Below are positions 24,682 to 35,729 of a DNA stretch of 64,000 nt, piece after piece. The position numbers and the translations under genes were made by a program. The stretch spans positions 87,477,910-87,541,909 of the forward strand of contig CM061237.1 in NCBI GenBank assembly GCA_030848705.1, read 5' to 3'. Each line of letters begins with the position of its first letter. Within the stretch, counting starts at the first letter, position 1. The DNA is from Heracleum sosnowskyi (Eukaryota > Streptophyta > Magnoliopsida > Apiales > Apiaceae). Below the pieces are notes generated by a model, which saw only the letters and a program-made list of their open reading frames with translations, was not told the origin of the DNA and did not search any database.

Positions 24682-25405
24682 ACCCACTGAATTTTTGAAG
24701 TTTACAAGGGGCAGAAATCGGCAGTGAGACTGATGGAGCTGAGGTGATAGTGGCCGGAGTTGGACAGAAGTAGCGACTGTGGCGGCGCGGTGGAACAGCG
24801 TGGTGACAGGCAGTTGCGCTCGAAGAAGAGAGAAGGGGAGGAGGAGGCGCGTGAGATTCTGTGACGGGGGGGGGGGGGGGGGGTTGTTTCAGTTTTTTTT
24901 TCTTTTTTGAACACAGAGATGTGTTTTGTATGTGTTCAGAGGGTGTGTGTGTGTATATGTAATTAGATAAGGACGTGTGGTTAGGTGATAAAGGTGGATT
25001 AGGTGTAATCAATTAAAACAACTACATCTAACGCCGAATTGCTCGGTACTAAAAATTAATTGTAACGAATAATTCTAAAAAAAAAAAATTCGGTACTACT
25101 AAAATAAATCTTGACTCATAAAAATAATTTAAATACCAAAATTACTCCAAAAATATTTAAATGCACAAAATTTATAATTAAACAAATTTTCAACTATTTT
25201 AATTAAATCAAATTATGTCGGGCTCAGATTTACTAATAAATACTGAAAAATAATTTTACACACATACTACCACATTCACATATTCCCGGAATAATATTTA
25301 AACATTTAATCACATAATGCAGCAAAATTTTAAAATAAATAATTAAATTACTATAATTATCACTTAAATAATTAGGAATTCGTACCTAAATTCCCGGATA
25401 TTACA

Positions 25406-25842
25406 AAAGGGGTTCACGACAGTTTATCACCCTCAAAGTAATGGTCAAACTGAGGCTGTCAACAAGATTATTAAACATACCTTGAAGACCAAGTTGGAAG
25501 AAAACAAAGGGTCTTGGCCTGAGGAACTCCATATGGTTTTGTGGTCATACAACACAACACCACGAACCACTACTGGGGAGTCACCCTTCACCTTAACCTA
25601 TGGTTGTGAGACTATGGTTCCAGTTGAAATTGGGGCTGGATCGTTTCGAAGGGACAATTATGATCCTGGGAATAATGAGATGAATCACCATTTGTATTTG
25701 GATTTAGTAGAAGAGGTTCGGGCTACTGCGCAGCTGAAGCTAGCTGCATACCAGTAACGTACTCGGAAGTACTTTGACAGCAAGGTTCGTGCTCATTCAT
25801 TAAAGGTTGGTAATTTGGTTTTGAGGAAGATGATGCCTAACA
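25406..25842 (+). pseudogene. Ty3/gypsy integrase C-terminal remnant
   Basis: From 25411 the frame reads FTTVYHPQSNGQTEAVNK, the typical core of the integrase rve domain around the catalytic glutamate. It is followed by LWSYNTTPRTTTGESPF and the VPVEIG segment. A TAA at 25755-25757 breaks the frame, and similarity continues to about 25840 (VGNLVLRK). The upstream codons of the same frame lie at 21790-21834 on the other side of the solo LTR (LCDDLGIQK). The integrase would insert retroviral DNA into the host genome; this copy is dead. It is the only pol remnant of the 11311-33038 element. Confidence 0.85.
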
Positions 25843-25960
25843 TCAAGGTTCATGGTGAAGTTTGTTTGAACCTGAATGTGAGGTTCATGGCGAAGTTTGT
25901 TTGAACCTGACGGTGAGGTTCATGGTGAAGGCTGGTTGTACCAAGATGCGGATTGTATAA

Positions 25961-26002
25961 TGTTCCTCTTGCATTTAATGGTTACAAGGAACCGAGGGGT
26001 AG
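25961..26002 (+). repeat. PPT-like hairpin, copy 2
   Basis: TGTTCCT...AGGAACC, then CGAGGGG-TAGTGGATGACATG. It matches copy 1 for more than 80 bp downstream (GAATGGTATCTTGAAA/AAGATGGTATCTTGAAA). Confidence 0.6.
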
Positions 26003-26185
26003 TGGATGACATGTTGCCCAAGATGGTATCTTGAAAGTGCTAAATTTTCAAGCAAATGGAGTTTACAATCAACGAGAGGTTCAGGTTAATTTCTGAGGTT
26101 CAAATGTGTGAACCTCTAATGGGATTTGATTCTGGAGGTGCTCATGGATATGGATGTGAAGCTATGGCATAGGTTGATTAGTATT

Positions 26186-26692
26186 CAACTTCGGGTTGCA
26201 GCTCCATTGGTCTTCACTTGCTGGTTGCAGGTTGATTCATAGGTATTCACCTGCTGGTGCAGGTTGACTGGTATTCAGTTGCGGGTTGCAGCTTCATTGG
26301 TATTCACCCTCTGGTTGCAGGTTGACTGGTATTCAGCTACGGGTTGCAGCTTCATTGGTCTTCACCTGTTGGTTGCAGGTTGATTTATTGGTCTTGCAGG
26401 TTGATAGGGATTCAGCTACGGGTTGCAGCTTCATTGGTATTCACCTGCTGGTTGTAGGTTGATTGGTATTTAGCTGCAGGTTGCAGCTTCATTGGTTTTC
26501 ACCTGCTGGTTACAGGTTGATTGGAATTCAGTTGCGGGTTGCAGCTTCATTGGTATTCACCTACTGGTGTAGGTTGACTGGTATTCAGCTGCGGGTTGCA
26601 GCTTCATTGGTATTGACCTGCTGGTACAGGTTGACTGGTATTCAGCTGTGGGTTGCAGCTTCATTGGTGTTTACCTACTGGTTGCAAGTTTC
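26186..26692 (+). repeat. 58-60-bp tandem array
   Basis: About eight copies of a unit built from GGGTTGCAGCTTCATTGGT, ATTCACCTGCTGGTTGCAGG and TTGACTGGTATTCAGCTGC. It lies in the region between integrase and PPT. Confidence 0.85.
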
Positions 26693-27357
26693 TAAGGAAG
26701 CAGGTTCCGAGCTTTGTGAAGGGTTCAAGGAAGGAAACTCATTCCCCATATCTATAGCACAAACGAGGTAAGGTTGGAGGTAGGTCTTAAGAACTTCTTA
26801 TTCATTCATCATCTCTCAATTATATGGTTATGCGAGAATCTAAACTGCTTTATGCATGAGATTGCTTTTAAATGACAAGTATGTGGGATGTTATATCTTT
26901 AGATTTAAGATTATTACTTGACGGCATGTTCAATTTATTGAAATACATGCATGAATGGAGAGGTTATACATGCAACCAATATGAATTATTCTACACTTAG
27001 TTCACCCCACATGATTATACATGGTTACATGCCTTGATGATTCCATGCTTTATTTATGCTTTCCATGGATATGTACGAATCTCAATGCATGAGTACTTGG
27101 TTTTAGTTCTTCACTATATTTGATTATGTGTTAAAGAACTAGGGGTATTAGATGATATGCACCTCGTGATGATATTTCAAAAATCCTGGATTTTCTAACA
27201 AGTGATTCAGGTTCGAGAGATTGGTGAGGTTCAGCTGTGAACCTCCGAATGAGGTTCAGGTTCGAACCTCCAGTACTACACTTATGAAATTTGATTGGAT
27301 TGGATTTGATTGGATTGGATTGGACTATGCATGGAAAGGTACCTTCAGGCGCGCACT

Positions 27358-27891
27358 CTTCAGGACTTTGCAAAATCCACAGAGCTGGATGCATGTAAGA
27401 TCTTACACAGGTTCGCATGAGCTGCGAATAAACCCTGTACATCTCTTCAGGACTTTGCCAAATCCACAGAGTTGGATGCATGTAAGCTCCTGCAGAGGTT
27501 CGCATGAGCTGCAAATAAACCATGTTCATCTCTTCAGGACTTTGCAAAATCCACATAGCTGGATGCATGTAAACTCCTGCACAGGTTTGCATGAGCTGCG
27601 AATAAACCCTATTCATCTCTTCAGGACTTTGCAAAATCCACAGAGTTGGATGCATGCAAGCTCCTGCACAGGTTCGCATGAGCTGCGAATAAACCTTGTA
27701 CATCTCTTCAGGACTTTGCCAAATCCACAGAGTCGGATGCCTGTAAGCTCCTGCACAGGTTCGCATGAGCTGCAAATAAACCCTGTACATCTCTTCAGGA
27801 CTTTTCCAAATCCACAGAGCTGGATGCATGTAAGCTCCTGCACAGGTTCACATGAGCTGCGAATAAACCCTGTTCATCTCTTTAGGACTTT
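27358..27891 (+). repeat. 87-bp tandem array
   Basis: Six units starting TTCAGGACTTTGCAAAATCC at about 87-bp steps (27358, 27443, 27531, 27619, 27706, 27795) and a seventh interrupted at 27887. Since 87 is 29 codons, one frame on each strand stays open across the array (27131-27829 minus, 27221-27901 plus). These are not credible proteins. Confidence 0.9.
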
Positions 27892-29245
27892 TGTTGCGTA
27901 AAATATAGATGTGCAATTGTACACAATCGCAAACAAGTAATATAGTAATAAATACCAAATTTCGTTTCTCAAGGACTGTATATTTGTATTAATCGCAAGT
28001 AATACCAAACAATTCGGTTATCGAACACAAAAGTTGATTGATGGTTTTATAACTAAACTAATTATAACAACTAAATTAACCAACTAAATTATACTAGCAA
28101 AGAAAGTCTTATGAGATTCAGATATGAGAAGATAAGTCAGGATAATTACTTCCCCCTAACACATGAAAATCGGTAAAAGTGTCACGTAGCACTATAGAAA
28201 ATCCACAGTTCACTAGCTAGAATTCAATGGTCATAAGTTTCTTTCGAAATCACTATGGTATAATTCCTATCAAATAAACTAACGTCTATGCCAATTTACT
28301 CCTCAGAATACAATTAAGTACCAATTCGCAAAGCTATGCATGGTCACAATATATGTCTATATCGTAACAATATTATAATCAAAGATATAAGCATTCACCA
28401 TTCAAGTTGTATGTCAATTAATTATAACTCTCTCGATATTATAATTAACTCGTTAACCCACTAAAGTTGATCAGACAATAGCAAGTATTAGCATGAAAAA
28501 CACTTGAATGAATAAACTATAGAACTGCATACAGTACTACTTAACAAAACACCAATAATCACATGCTAGGGTTCCATAAAAACCCCAACTTTATACAATT
28601 AGTTCATAATTAAGATCTCAATAACATCCAAAGATAACCAACACATATTCGTAAGAAGAGATATAAAAAAGATAAGAGAAAACAAAGTCAATTGAATGTC
28701 TTCAATAGCTGAATTCTTCTTCGTTGATGGCTTCTCTTCCTCCCTTGTGCGGCTAATTGTCTCTCTTCCCTTCTCTCTCTGTATTAGGTCTGATCTATAT
28801 CTAATAATATATATATTAAAAGTGTTTTTAATTATTTAATACAAAATATAAGGAGATTTTCCCAAACAGAATTGAATTCCAATAATAGAAATTCTTAGCT
28901 GACTGTTGGGCTCTATTTCTGGACTGACTCGGCTGTATTTTAATATCAAGGTCACTTCCAAAATAAACCTCTTCTCATAAGCTTTCCGTGGGCTGTTGAA
29001 TCGTCTGAATCGGATTTATAGAACTCCAGTTATGGCCCAAACAGTGTGAACTGCGCAAGTGGGTCATCAAATCCGAATTTTAATTAAATTAATCTCCAAC
29101 TCTTACCATTTAAGCTCCAATCCTTCCTTTATTAAAATTCCTTCATACCTACAATAAAACATTATAATTTATTAAATAAAAATCCAAATCAATACAAAAT
29201 AACTAAAATATAGGGACAATATTATGATAAAGCTCACACTTATCA
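27892..29245. mobile_element. second solo LTR, inserted in the 87-bp array
   Basis: It starts TGTTGCGTAAAATATAG and ends CTCACACTTATCA, with ACTTT duplicated at 27887-27891 and 29246-29250. The array resumes exactly after it. The sequence near its start (GTACACAATCGCAAACAAGTAATATAG) recalls a widespread plant LTR type also seen at 61057-62546. No coding. Confidence 0.82.
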
Positions 29246-29300
29246 ACTTTGCAAGATCCACAGAGCTGGATGCATGTAAACTCTTGCATATATATGCACC
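29246..29300 (+). repeat. resumed copy of the 87-bp repeat
   Basis: ACTTTGCAAGATCCACAGAG and ATGCATGTAAACTC continue the array interrupted at 27887, then the sequence diverges. Confidence 0.8.
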
Positions 29301-29425
29301 TAGATTCCTAGGCATGTGTAGCTCTCATATGAGTAAATATCAGGTACCCATCTCAGTTGAGATGTGCAAGTGCGCTCGTAGTTTTGTATCCCTTTACATG
29401 GCTGACTATGAACCTTTTAATGCCC

Positions 29426-29572
29426 TCTTGGATGAGGTGCGAATGAAGACTACCCTCTTGGACGCGGTGCAGATGGATAAAAAAACCTCTTGGAAGACGT
29501 GTAGATGGATAAAACACCTCTTGGAAGAGGGGTAGGTGGATAAAGCACACTCTTGGAAGAGGTGTAGATGAA
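29426..29572 (+). repeat. 32-33-bp tandem array
   Basis: About five degenerate copies of CTCTTGGAAGAGGTGTAGATGGATAAA. Open frames over it in both orientations are repeat artefacts. Confidence 0.75.
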
Positions 29573-30077
29573 ATGTGCGCGCACCTGGAGAAGGTCCATG
29601 ACCGATTTTTGATTCACACAACCAGGCGATGGATTGCATGAATGGGTAGTTGGGTAGATTTAGGTGCATGGCAATTTGCATATCTAAGCGCGCATGTATG
29701 AACTTGCAATTTGTGGACTATTATACTATGTGCTTTATATGAACTGGCTAACAAGTTATGTAGGTGCATCTACATGTCTATGATTAAAATGTTATAGGTT
29801 CAGGTTCATAGGTATGGCCCTAGTATGAAGTTGCATGTACGCGCATATGGTTCTAACATGACAGCTACAACTACATGCATTTGATCCAAGCACAATAGGG
29901 TCAGATGAAAAGAGGAATCGAGGAGTAGGGGTCTTGGAAACAACCTACATGTCCTTTGGTATCACCCTACGGCTCACAGGTTCTACGTTACACACTTGTT
30001 GTTGAAAGATTTTATATTATATGTACGTGACTAACAACTTGAAGATTCGTGATCATTCACTTTAAGAAAACAACTTC

Positions 30078-30640
30078 TAGGTTCGCGTGGAGCTCACCTG
30101 TGCTTAACAGGTTCACTTTGGAGCTCACATATGCTTAACAGGTTCGCGTGGAGCTCACCTGTGCTTAACAGGTTCACTTTGGAGCTCACCTGTGCTTAAC
30201 AGGTTCGCGTGGAGCTCACATGTGCTTAACAGGTTCACTTTGGAGCTCACCTGTACTTAACAGGTTTGCGTGGACCTCACCTGTGCTTAACAGGTTCACT
30301 TTGGAGCTCACTTGTGCTTAACAGGTTCGTGTGAAGCTCACTTGTGCTTAACAAGTTCGCGTGAAGCTCACATGTGCTTAACAGGTTCACTTTGGAGCCC
30401 ACCTGTGCTTAACAGGGTCGTGTGGAGCTCACCCGTGCTTAACAGGTTCACTTTGGAGCTCACATGTGCTTACCAGGTTCACTTTGGAGCACACCTGTGC
30501 TTTACAAGTTTGCGTGGAGCTCACCTGTGCTTAACAGGTTCACTTTGGAGCTCACCTGTGCTTAACAGGTTCGCGTGGAGCTCACCTGTGCTTAACAGGT
30601 TCACTTTGAACCTCATCTGTGCTTGACAGGTTCACCCATA
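30078..30640 (+). repeat. 30/31-bp tandem array with two alternating variants
   Basis: About 18 monomers ending GGAGCTCACCTGTGCTTAAC. Two variants differ at the start (AGGTTCGCGT and AGGTTCACTTT) and mostly alternate, so the evolutionary unit is a dimer of about 61 bp. Confidence 0.88.
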
Positions 30641-31427
30641 CTTATATACATCAAGCAGGTTCCTTGTCAGTTATTTGTTGCAAATAGCTTCCAACTATCA
30701 GATTCCAACTTAGAGGTTCCTCAATATTTACTTGTAACTCGTAGCTAACATCTAACAGCTTCAAGTGTGTAGCTTCTAGCTTGCAGGTTCATTGATGCTC
30801 ACGTACAGCTACAGACTTCAGCCAGCGGGTGCTGAACTTTTCAATATGATAGGATTCAAGATGAAACGGGTTTACATTTCAAATGGAAAGGAAATCTGAT
30901 GGCTCGGGGGGTAAATCAGTTTCCCATGGAGAAGCTTACTTAATGGAAATGAGGTTCTCAGCTTCAGCTTATGCATGAGGGAGCTTCCGCGTGGTAGGTT
31001 CAATGGTCTAACATGAACCTCAAGTGGAGCTATAAGGACAAAGATAAGTTTAATTCCTATGACTTACATATTCATAGTCCTACATGTTTTATGTGCATGC
31101 AATGAAATTTTTATAGCATTTAATTAAAAACTTCATTGCGATCCTCAGCTTTTTAAATGTATCATTATTTTCACACATGGACTTGTGTTTATTTAAATGT
31201 GCATATCACATGATTTCAAGGAAGGTAGCATACATGGATTTATAAACAAAAGATCATCATTATGCATGGTTTTCAAAAATATTTTTCAAACTTGCTAGCT
31301 GAAGCTGTTGAGTAGGTACCTAGGCATGCTATATGCCCCATTATGTAACCACTCGAAAAGACATGGCAACGATTGAGGATGTCTTCACAACCTTCCATTG
31401 GTTCCTCTTACGATATTTTTATATGGT

Positions 31428-31500
31428 TATTCAAGGTTATTCATGGTATTCCACGGTATATGGTTATTCAAGGTTATTCATGGTATTTCATGGTATATTG
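31428..31500 (+). repeat. short duplication
   Basis: GGTTATTCAAGGTTATTCATG is repeated twice within about 70 bp in the 3' region of the gypsy element. Confidence 0.6.
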
Positions 31501-32169
31501 CTATTTTGGTTAAACTCAATGGTTTATATCTTCCATGGTATTGGAAAACAACGAGGTCCAATGTGTCAGGATAATGGAAATTTCTGAAAATCGTGGCACT
31601 ATGTCTTGAAGAGTGTGTTCGCCAAGGTTCTACTTGATTGTAGAGGCAGCAACGGATACGTATAAATATTCAAAAATCATTTTTGCACCATACATACTTG
31701 CTTGCATACATGCATTATATATGTACGAGTGGCGTGGATAACATAGGTGAGCTACTTAGCTCATGCTACTTATCATCTTTTCTAGTTGTTTTAGTAGCGC
31801 AGGTTCTGGAGACTTGAAGCTCATTGGCAGCGGAAGCTTCACGACATTATTTACAAGAGCTTTTCATATGAAGAGCAGATTCGCGGAGAAGAGGAACACC
31901 TCGAGGAGTCAGGTTATGGTTTTCAAAGGAAAAGGTTGGTCGCTAGTAGGTTCAGCTAGGAAGCTCGCGATTGGAATTGGATGCTCACACCTGGTCTAAA
32001 GGATCTTAAAGGAATTTTTTACTCAAGGATTCAGATTGAGGTACATATGCGGAGGCATTGTGTTTTCTGTTTCTTACGCTGAGTTAGCTAATGTAAGCTT
32101 AGAAGCATGATGTTAAAGCTATGTATTTCTCTGAGAAGGATAAGGAAGGATTGAACCTTGTCTTGCTTT

Positions 32170-32210
32170 GGTTCCTCTTGTATTCAATACTGCAAGGAAC
32201 CGGGGGGTAG
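32170..32210 (+). other. polypurine tract of gypsy element with adjacent hairpin
   Basis: GGTTCCT...AGGAACC stem (32170-32176 and 32195-32201) runs straight into CGGGGGGTAG and the right LTR start. The purine run is the expected plus-strand primer. Copies 1 and 2 upstream show that this segment was duplicated within the element. Confidence 0.7.
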
Positions 32211-32211
32211 T

Positions 32212-33038
32212 TGTTGTGCCCAAAATCTCACATGGGCTCAATTTAAGGCCCACATGCAATATAGGCCCAACTAGTATGGATTTTGTGAGGATTTGTTGTA
32301 TTGAGGTTCAGCTTCATAGTGCCAAGGTTCAGGTTTGTGGCATTGAGGAACAGGTTCAAGTTCAGGGTGTTTTGACTGCAGGCACAACTTCAGGTGCAGG
32401 GTGGTCTGAACCTCTCTGGGACAGAATCAGAGTTGGATAAGGACTCAGCTTCCTATACTTTAGGAACATGGAATTACTCTTGGCAAAGGACTTCTGGACT
32501 TAATAAAACGCCTTGGAGGGAACAATTACAATCAATATAGGACTTATATTGATTGATTCCGATAAATATTAAATATATGAGGATTTTTAGGACTTAGTGA
32601 TGGATATGAACTATGACACTGGAAAGCTAAGCTACAGGTGTATAATTCGACTATAACTCTAAGATGGATTATCTTAGAGTGGCCGAATTCGCAGAAAGGA
32701 AGAAGTATAAACCTAATAAAACTACATGGGGCTTGATTCCTATAAATAGGATATGTAGGCACTTGACTAAAGGATTCAGATTTTCAGTCTCTACACGCAT
32801 AAGGCTCGTGTACTCTCTGTGATACATATTCCGGTGAATTGCTGGCCGTGTAGGATTTACTCTGCCATATTCATCCGGTGGTTTTGTCAACTCAGCCCCC
32901 GGAAACATTACTTCTACTATTATGTACTCATAGCGAGCTTCAGGTTTCTAGCTGCAAACCTACAGCTCTGTCCGACAACCTAGGACGCATTCTACGGATA
33001 TTCTCTCTCGGTGTTGTTACCAAATTTCCCTCAAAACA
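32212..33038 (+). repeat. right LTR of gypsy element
   Basis: Starts TGTTGTGCCCAAAATC and ends CTCAAAACA, followed by ATATAT. It is uninterrupted, and shows the single CAC where the left copy received the CACTA element. TATA box at 32741-32749. Confidence 0.88.
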
Positions 33039-33733
33039 ATATATTAATATTATTATGTAAAATTAATATAAGTTACATATTAGATTGTTAGTATTTTATT
33101 TCAAGAAGAAAAACGTATGAATTATTGTTTTATTTGTTTTGTGTGCAGGTGTTGGGAGTTGAGACTTGGACCTAAAAAAGGTTAAAAGCACGGAACGAAA
33201 ATAACAAAAGCAATAAAATAACTGTAACATTTTAACAAGGCAGTTGAATAGCTGTAACATTTTAAGCTGAACAACAAATTTCATGTACCAAGTGACACGT
33301 GTACAAATATAGGGTAATTTAGTCAAATTAATGTTTAATATGTGCAATAATAAATTTAAAATACGCATATATCAGTACCCTAATTAAATTGGATAGCAAG
33401 ACATGACAAAGGAGGTCTGTATGCCTACAAGCTTCAACAAGTGTGAAAAAATAATTTAAATATACTGTCCGTCCCTATCTATAAATGATATCAGCACACT
33501 AGACTTTGAAATTTTATTTGTACGTAAAGAACAAAAAAGTCCGCTTTACACGCGGAACACCAAGGTCAAATCAAAGGTTACAAAACAGGACAACGTAACA
33601 TTTCCTCTTCCAATAGAATATTCTAGACTTTCAGACATGTGGAATAAAGATGAGATGACTACAATTTTCTTTCTAGAGACTGCTAGATATTTCGAACATT
33701 AATGCATTCTTAAACCTCCCGAGGAATACTCCA
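33039..33733. other. intergenic stretch upstream of the zinc-ribbon gene
   Basis: AT-rich. Open frames such as 33096-33368 (minus) show no domain. The segment between about 33450 and 33730 is the likely promoter-proximal region of the next gene. Confidence 0.4.
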
Positions 33734-33734
33734 T

Positions 33735-33744
33735 TTATATAAAT
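33735..33744 (+). promoter_or_regulatory. TATA box of zinc-ribbon gene
   Basis: TTATATAAAT lies about 93 nt before the ATG, leaving room for a leader of about 60 nt. This is a normal plant promoter geometry. Confidence 0.55.
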
Positions 33745-33836
33745 CGAAGCCACTGGTGTTCAACTCCAAGTTTCTGATAAAAAAATATAGAGCTACACAA
33801 ATATTTACACACGCAGCAGGATCATAATTACTGAAG

Positions 33837-34040
33837 ATGTGCTTGGTGTTTGTATGTGACAAAGATGAGAGGGTGGTAGGGAGGCAGGTTGCACCAGGAT
33901 CATGTCCATACTGTGGAGGGGTGATCCAAGCCATGGATGTGGAAAGCAGTTGGCGCCTCTGTTTCGTACCTCTTTCTTTCCGCAACAAGCGCAAGTTGTA
34001 CTGTTCTCTCTGTTCCAGGCGCTTGGTCGCCAAATACTAA
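33837..34040 (+). CDS. small plant zinc-ribbon protein, intact host gene
   Basis: Single-exon ORF of 67 codons beginning MCLVFVCD at the first ATG after the TATA box and ending at TAA. It has two CxxC pairs, CPYCGG (about residues 23-28) and CSLCSRR (about residues 56-62), which should bind one zinc ion as a ribbon. Short proteins with MCLVFVCDE...GRQ.APG.CPYCGG at the N-terminus and C..CSRRL near the end form a conserved plant family of unknown function. I recall that databases label it misleadingly as methionyl-tRNA synthetase-like; it has no synthetase domain. No signal peptide or membrane segment. Length and ends match the family, so I take the gene as complete. It is the only credible host gene in the window. 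Confidence 0.85.
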   Translation: MCLVFVCDKDERVVGRQVAPGSCPYCGGVIQAMDVESSWRLCFVPLSFRNKRKLYCSLCSRRLVAKY

Positions 34041-34154
34041 CTAGACTAGATTTTCATTCAATCTTACTTCAATTTCTCACGAGTTGGTTAGTTACCCCTG
34101 TTTTGTTTTTGTAAATCTGTGTATAAATGGTGCATGTATTTCAGGACATTCATG

Positions 34155-34160
34155 AATAAA
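34155..34160 (+). terminator. polyadenylation signal of zinc-ribbon gene
   Basis: AATAAA 115 nt after the stop codon, preceded by TGTA-containing T-rich sequence, as in plant 3' ends. Confidence 0.55.
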
Positions 34161-35256
34161 GGATGTAGTTTAGTTATCTCGTTTATCTCATTTTCCCCCT
34201 TTTCTTTTAAACTTGTTTTAGGCGAGTACAAAGTAACTAGTTGATTCCAATTAATTGGATGGTTTCGTAATTCGTGTGTTTGAGGATGTAATTGCCTAAA
34301 ATTTGCATTCCTAAACAGAACTAGACTGATGGATGGCTTATACTTTATACATGTTCAAAAGAACCAACAGTTGTTAAATTATTGTTTGATAGATCGTCAC
34401 TTACAATTAGGAGAATCTCTTGTTTCCCTCTGGCGCTAACATATTCCGTTTTTTTTGATTGGTTTAGTTGACAATGGATTCCAGATTATGCAGCTTTTCG
34501 ATTGTTTACGGAGGACAATACAAGTTTCCTTCGGATCTGGCTATTTCTTTTTTAGGATGTTTGGTTTGCCTTACTGACCTCTTTATAACTCAAACACCTT
34601 CGCAAGGATTGCTTGGTATCAAAGGGCCTGGAAGGTTGTGTATTTTCGATTCTGCAAAGGTGCGAACGTCAAAACTTAATAATCCAGAACAAAGTTGAGT
34701 TAAGAAGGCATGCGAATGCGAGTTTTTTTTATGGTCATAATCTATTATATATCTTATACCCTCCGAAATCAAATGTTATAAAAATGTAAGAAAATTTTCA
34801 TCTTGATGCGAATCGAACCTAAGACACTTCAATACTAATTACTAAGAATTTCAAGTCACCAATTTAACCATTGAGATACTTAGGCTTTTTTGTTGTTGTA
34901 TAAAACCCATTAGTATGGTAATGTCTTTCACAAATATTATTTTACACTTTAGTTTTTATTCTAGATTTTTTCATGATAATTTCATTTGTCTGATTATTAA
35001 TAAAAGTGGTTATTGGAATAAAGTATATCCAATAGACACGTGTCTATTTAATTAAATTTAATTATGTTTCTTCCTTTGTATTCACAATTTTAAGACAAAG
35101 TACAAATGCATTTTTAGTCACATAATATCACTTTTTAGTCCGAGCATCCAATAATACAAAATAATACAAAATAGTAATCATTTTGTCTCAACTATGTTCA
35201 TACATATAAGATAATATAAGTAATAATATAAGCACCTCTATAGTTGTTACCCTGAA
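34161..35256. other. intergenic stretch with a tRNA-like patch
   Basis: A 76-codon frame at 34468-34698 follows an AG acceptor-like site but shows no family I know. At 34795-34885 (minus) the sequence TAAGTATCTCAATGGTTAA ... GGTTCGATTCGC again has A/B-box-like words. Confidence 0.35.
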
Positions 35257-35729
35257 TAGAGATGAACGTAATCCGGATTCAGGTCGGATTCTTCGATATC
35301 CGATAGGGTCGGACTTTTTAAAATCGAGACAAATTTCCTCTAAAATATTTATACCTGTAGATAGGGTCGGGTCAGGAGGGGCCAAATCGGATTTTTACAA
35401 ATTATTTTAGATATTGATAACTTTAACTTTAACTTTAACTTTTTTTATTTTTCGGATTTAATTAAAAAATTTAAGCTTTTATCCGAGATTTAATTGAAAA
35501 TTCTAACTTTTTGGATTAAACTTTTATCCTGATCAAGACTACGTCCAAATCGAGATTAAATTTGGGTTTATTCGGCTCGAACCGGATCGGGGTTTTGTGA
35601 AAAATATGCGATCCGTTTAAGCCTGCGGGCTGGATCCAATTGAGGTGGACTTTTTTTTAATCAGATTTTTTCCGAATTTTTTAACCAGTTCGAACAGTTG
35701 TTTTCGAATACGAATTTGTGTGCATCTCA
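35257..35729. mobile_element. small hAT-like element
   Basis: TAGAGATGAACGT at the left and GTGTGCATCTCA at the right form short inverted ends of the plant hAT type. The interior near both ends has CCGGATTC/GGTCGGA-like words. The target duplication is not convincing, so this is a decayed MITE at best. Confidence 0.45.

Larger units (their letters stand above)
21835..25405 (+). mobile_element. solo LTR of a long-LTR gypsy element (Tekay/Del-like)
   Basis: It begins TGTGACGCCCTC and ends CCGGATATTACA, with AAAGG duplicated at 21830-21834 and 25406-25410. Removing it rejoins an integrase reading frame, which confirms the boundaries. The 3.57-kb length and TGTRACRCCC...ATTACA ends fit plant Tekay/Del chromovirus LTRs. 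No internal coding region is present, so this is a solo LTR left by LTR-LTR recombination. Family assignment rests on the ends and length only. Confidence 0.8.
11311..33038 (+). mobile_element. old non-autonomous Ty3/gypsy element (Tat-like), heavily nested
   Basis: Related LTRs of about 830 bp lie at 11311-11891 plus 19862-20118 (left, split) and at 32212-33038 (right). A PBS follows the left LTR and a G-rich PPT precedes the right. Without its insertions the element is about 9 kb. Gag, protease, RT and RNase H are gone; only an integrase end remains. The space between integrase and PPT carries several tandem arrays, a habit known for the Tat lineage. By eye the LTRs differ at roughly 20-25 positions plus an 11-12-bp indel, so this insertion is much older than the copia element. 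Confidence 0.8.

Noticed and set aside
24656..25012. 118-codon Pro-rich minus-strand ORF
   Set aside because: Arises from the G run and AT microsatellite in the solo LTR.
26463..26771. 102-codon ORF
   Set aside because: Lies mostly in the 58-60-bp tandem array, with repeated peptide and no domain.
27131..27901. Two overlapping ORFs of more than 225 codons on opposite strands
   Set aside because: They only trace the 87-bp tandem array; 87 is divisible by three, so open frames follow automatically.
30312..30626. 104-codon ORF
   Set aside because: Lies wholly inside the 30/31-bp tandem array.
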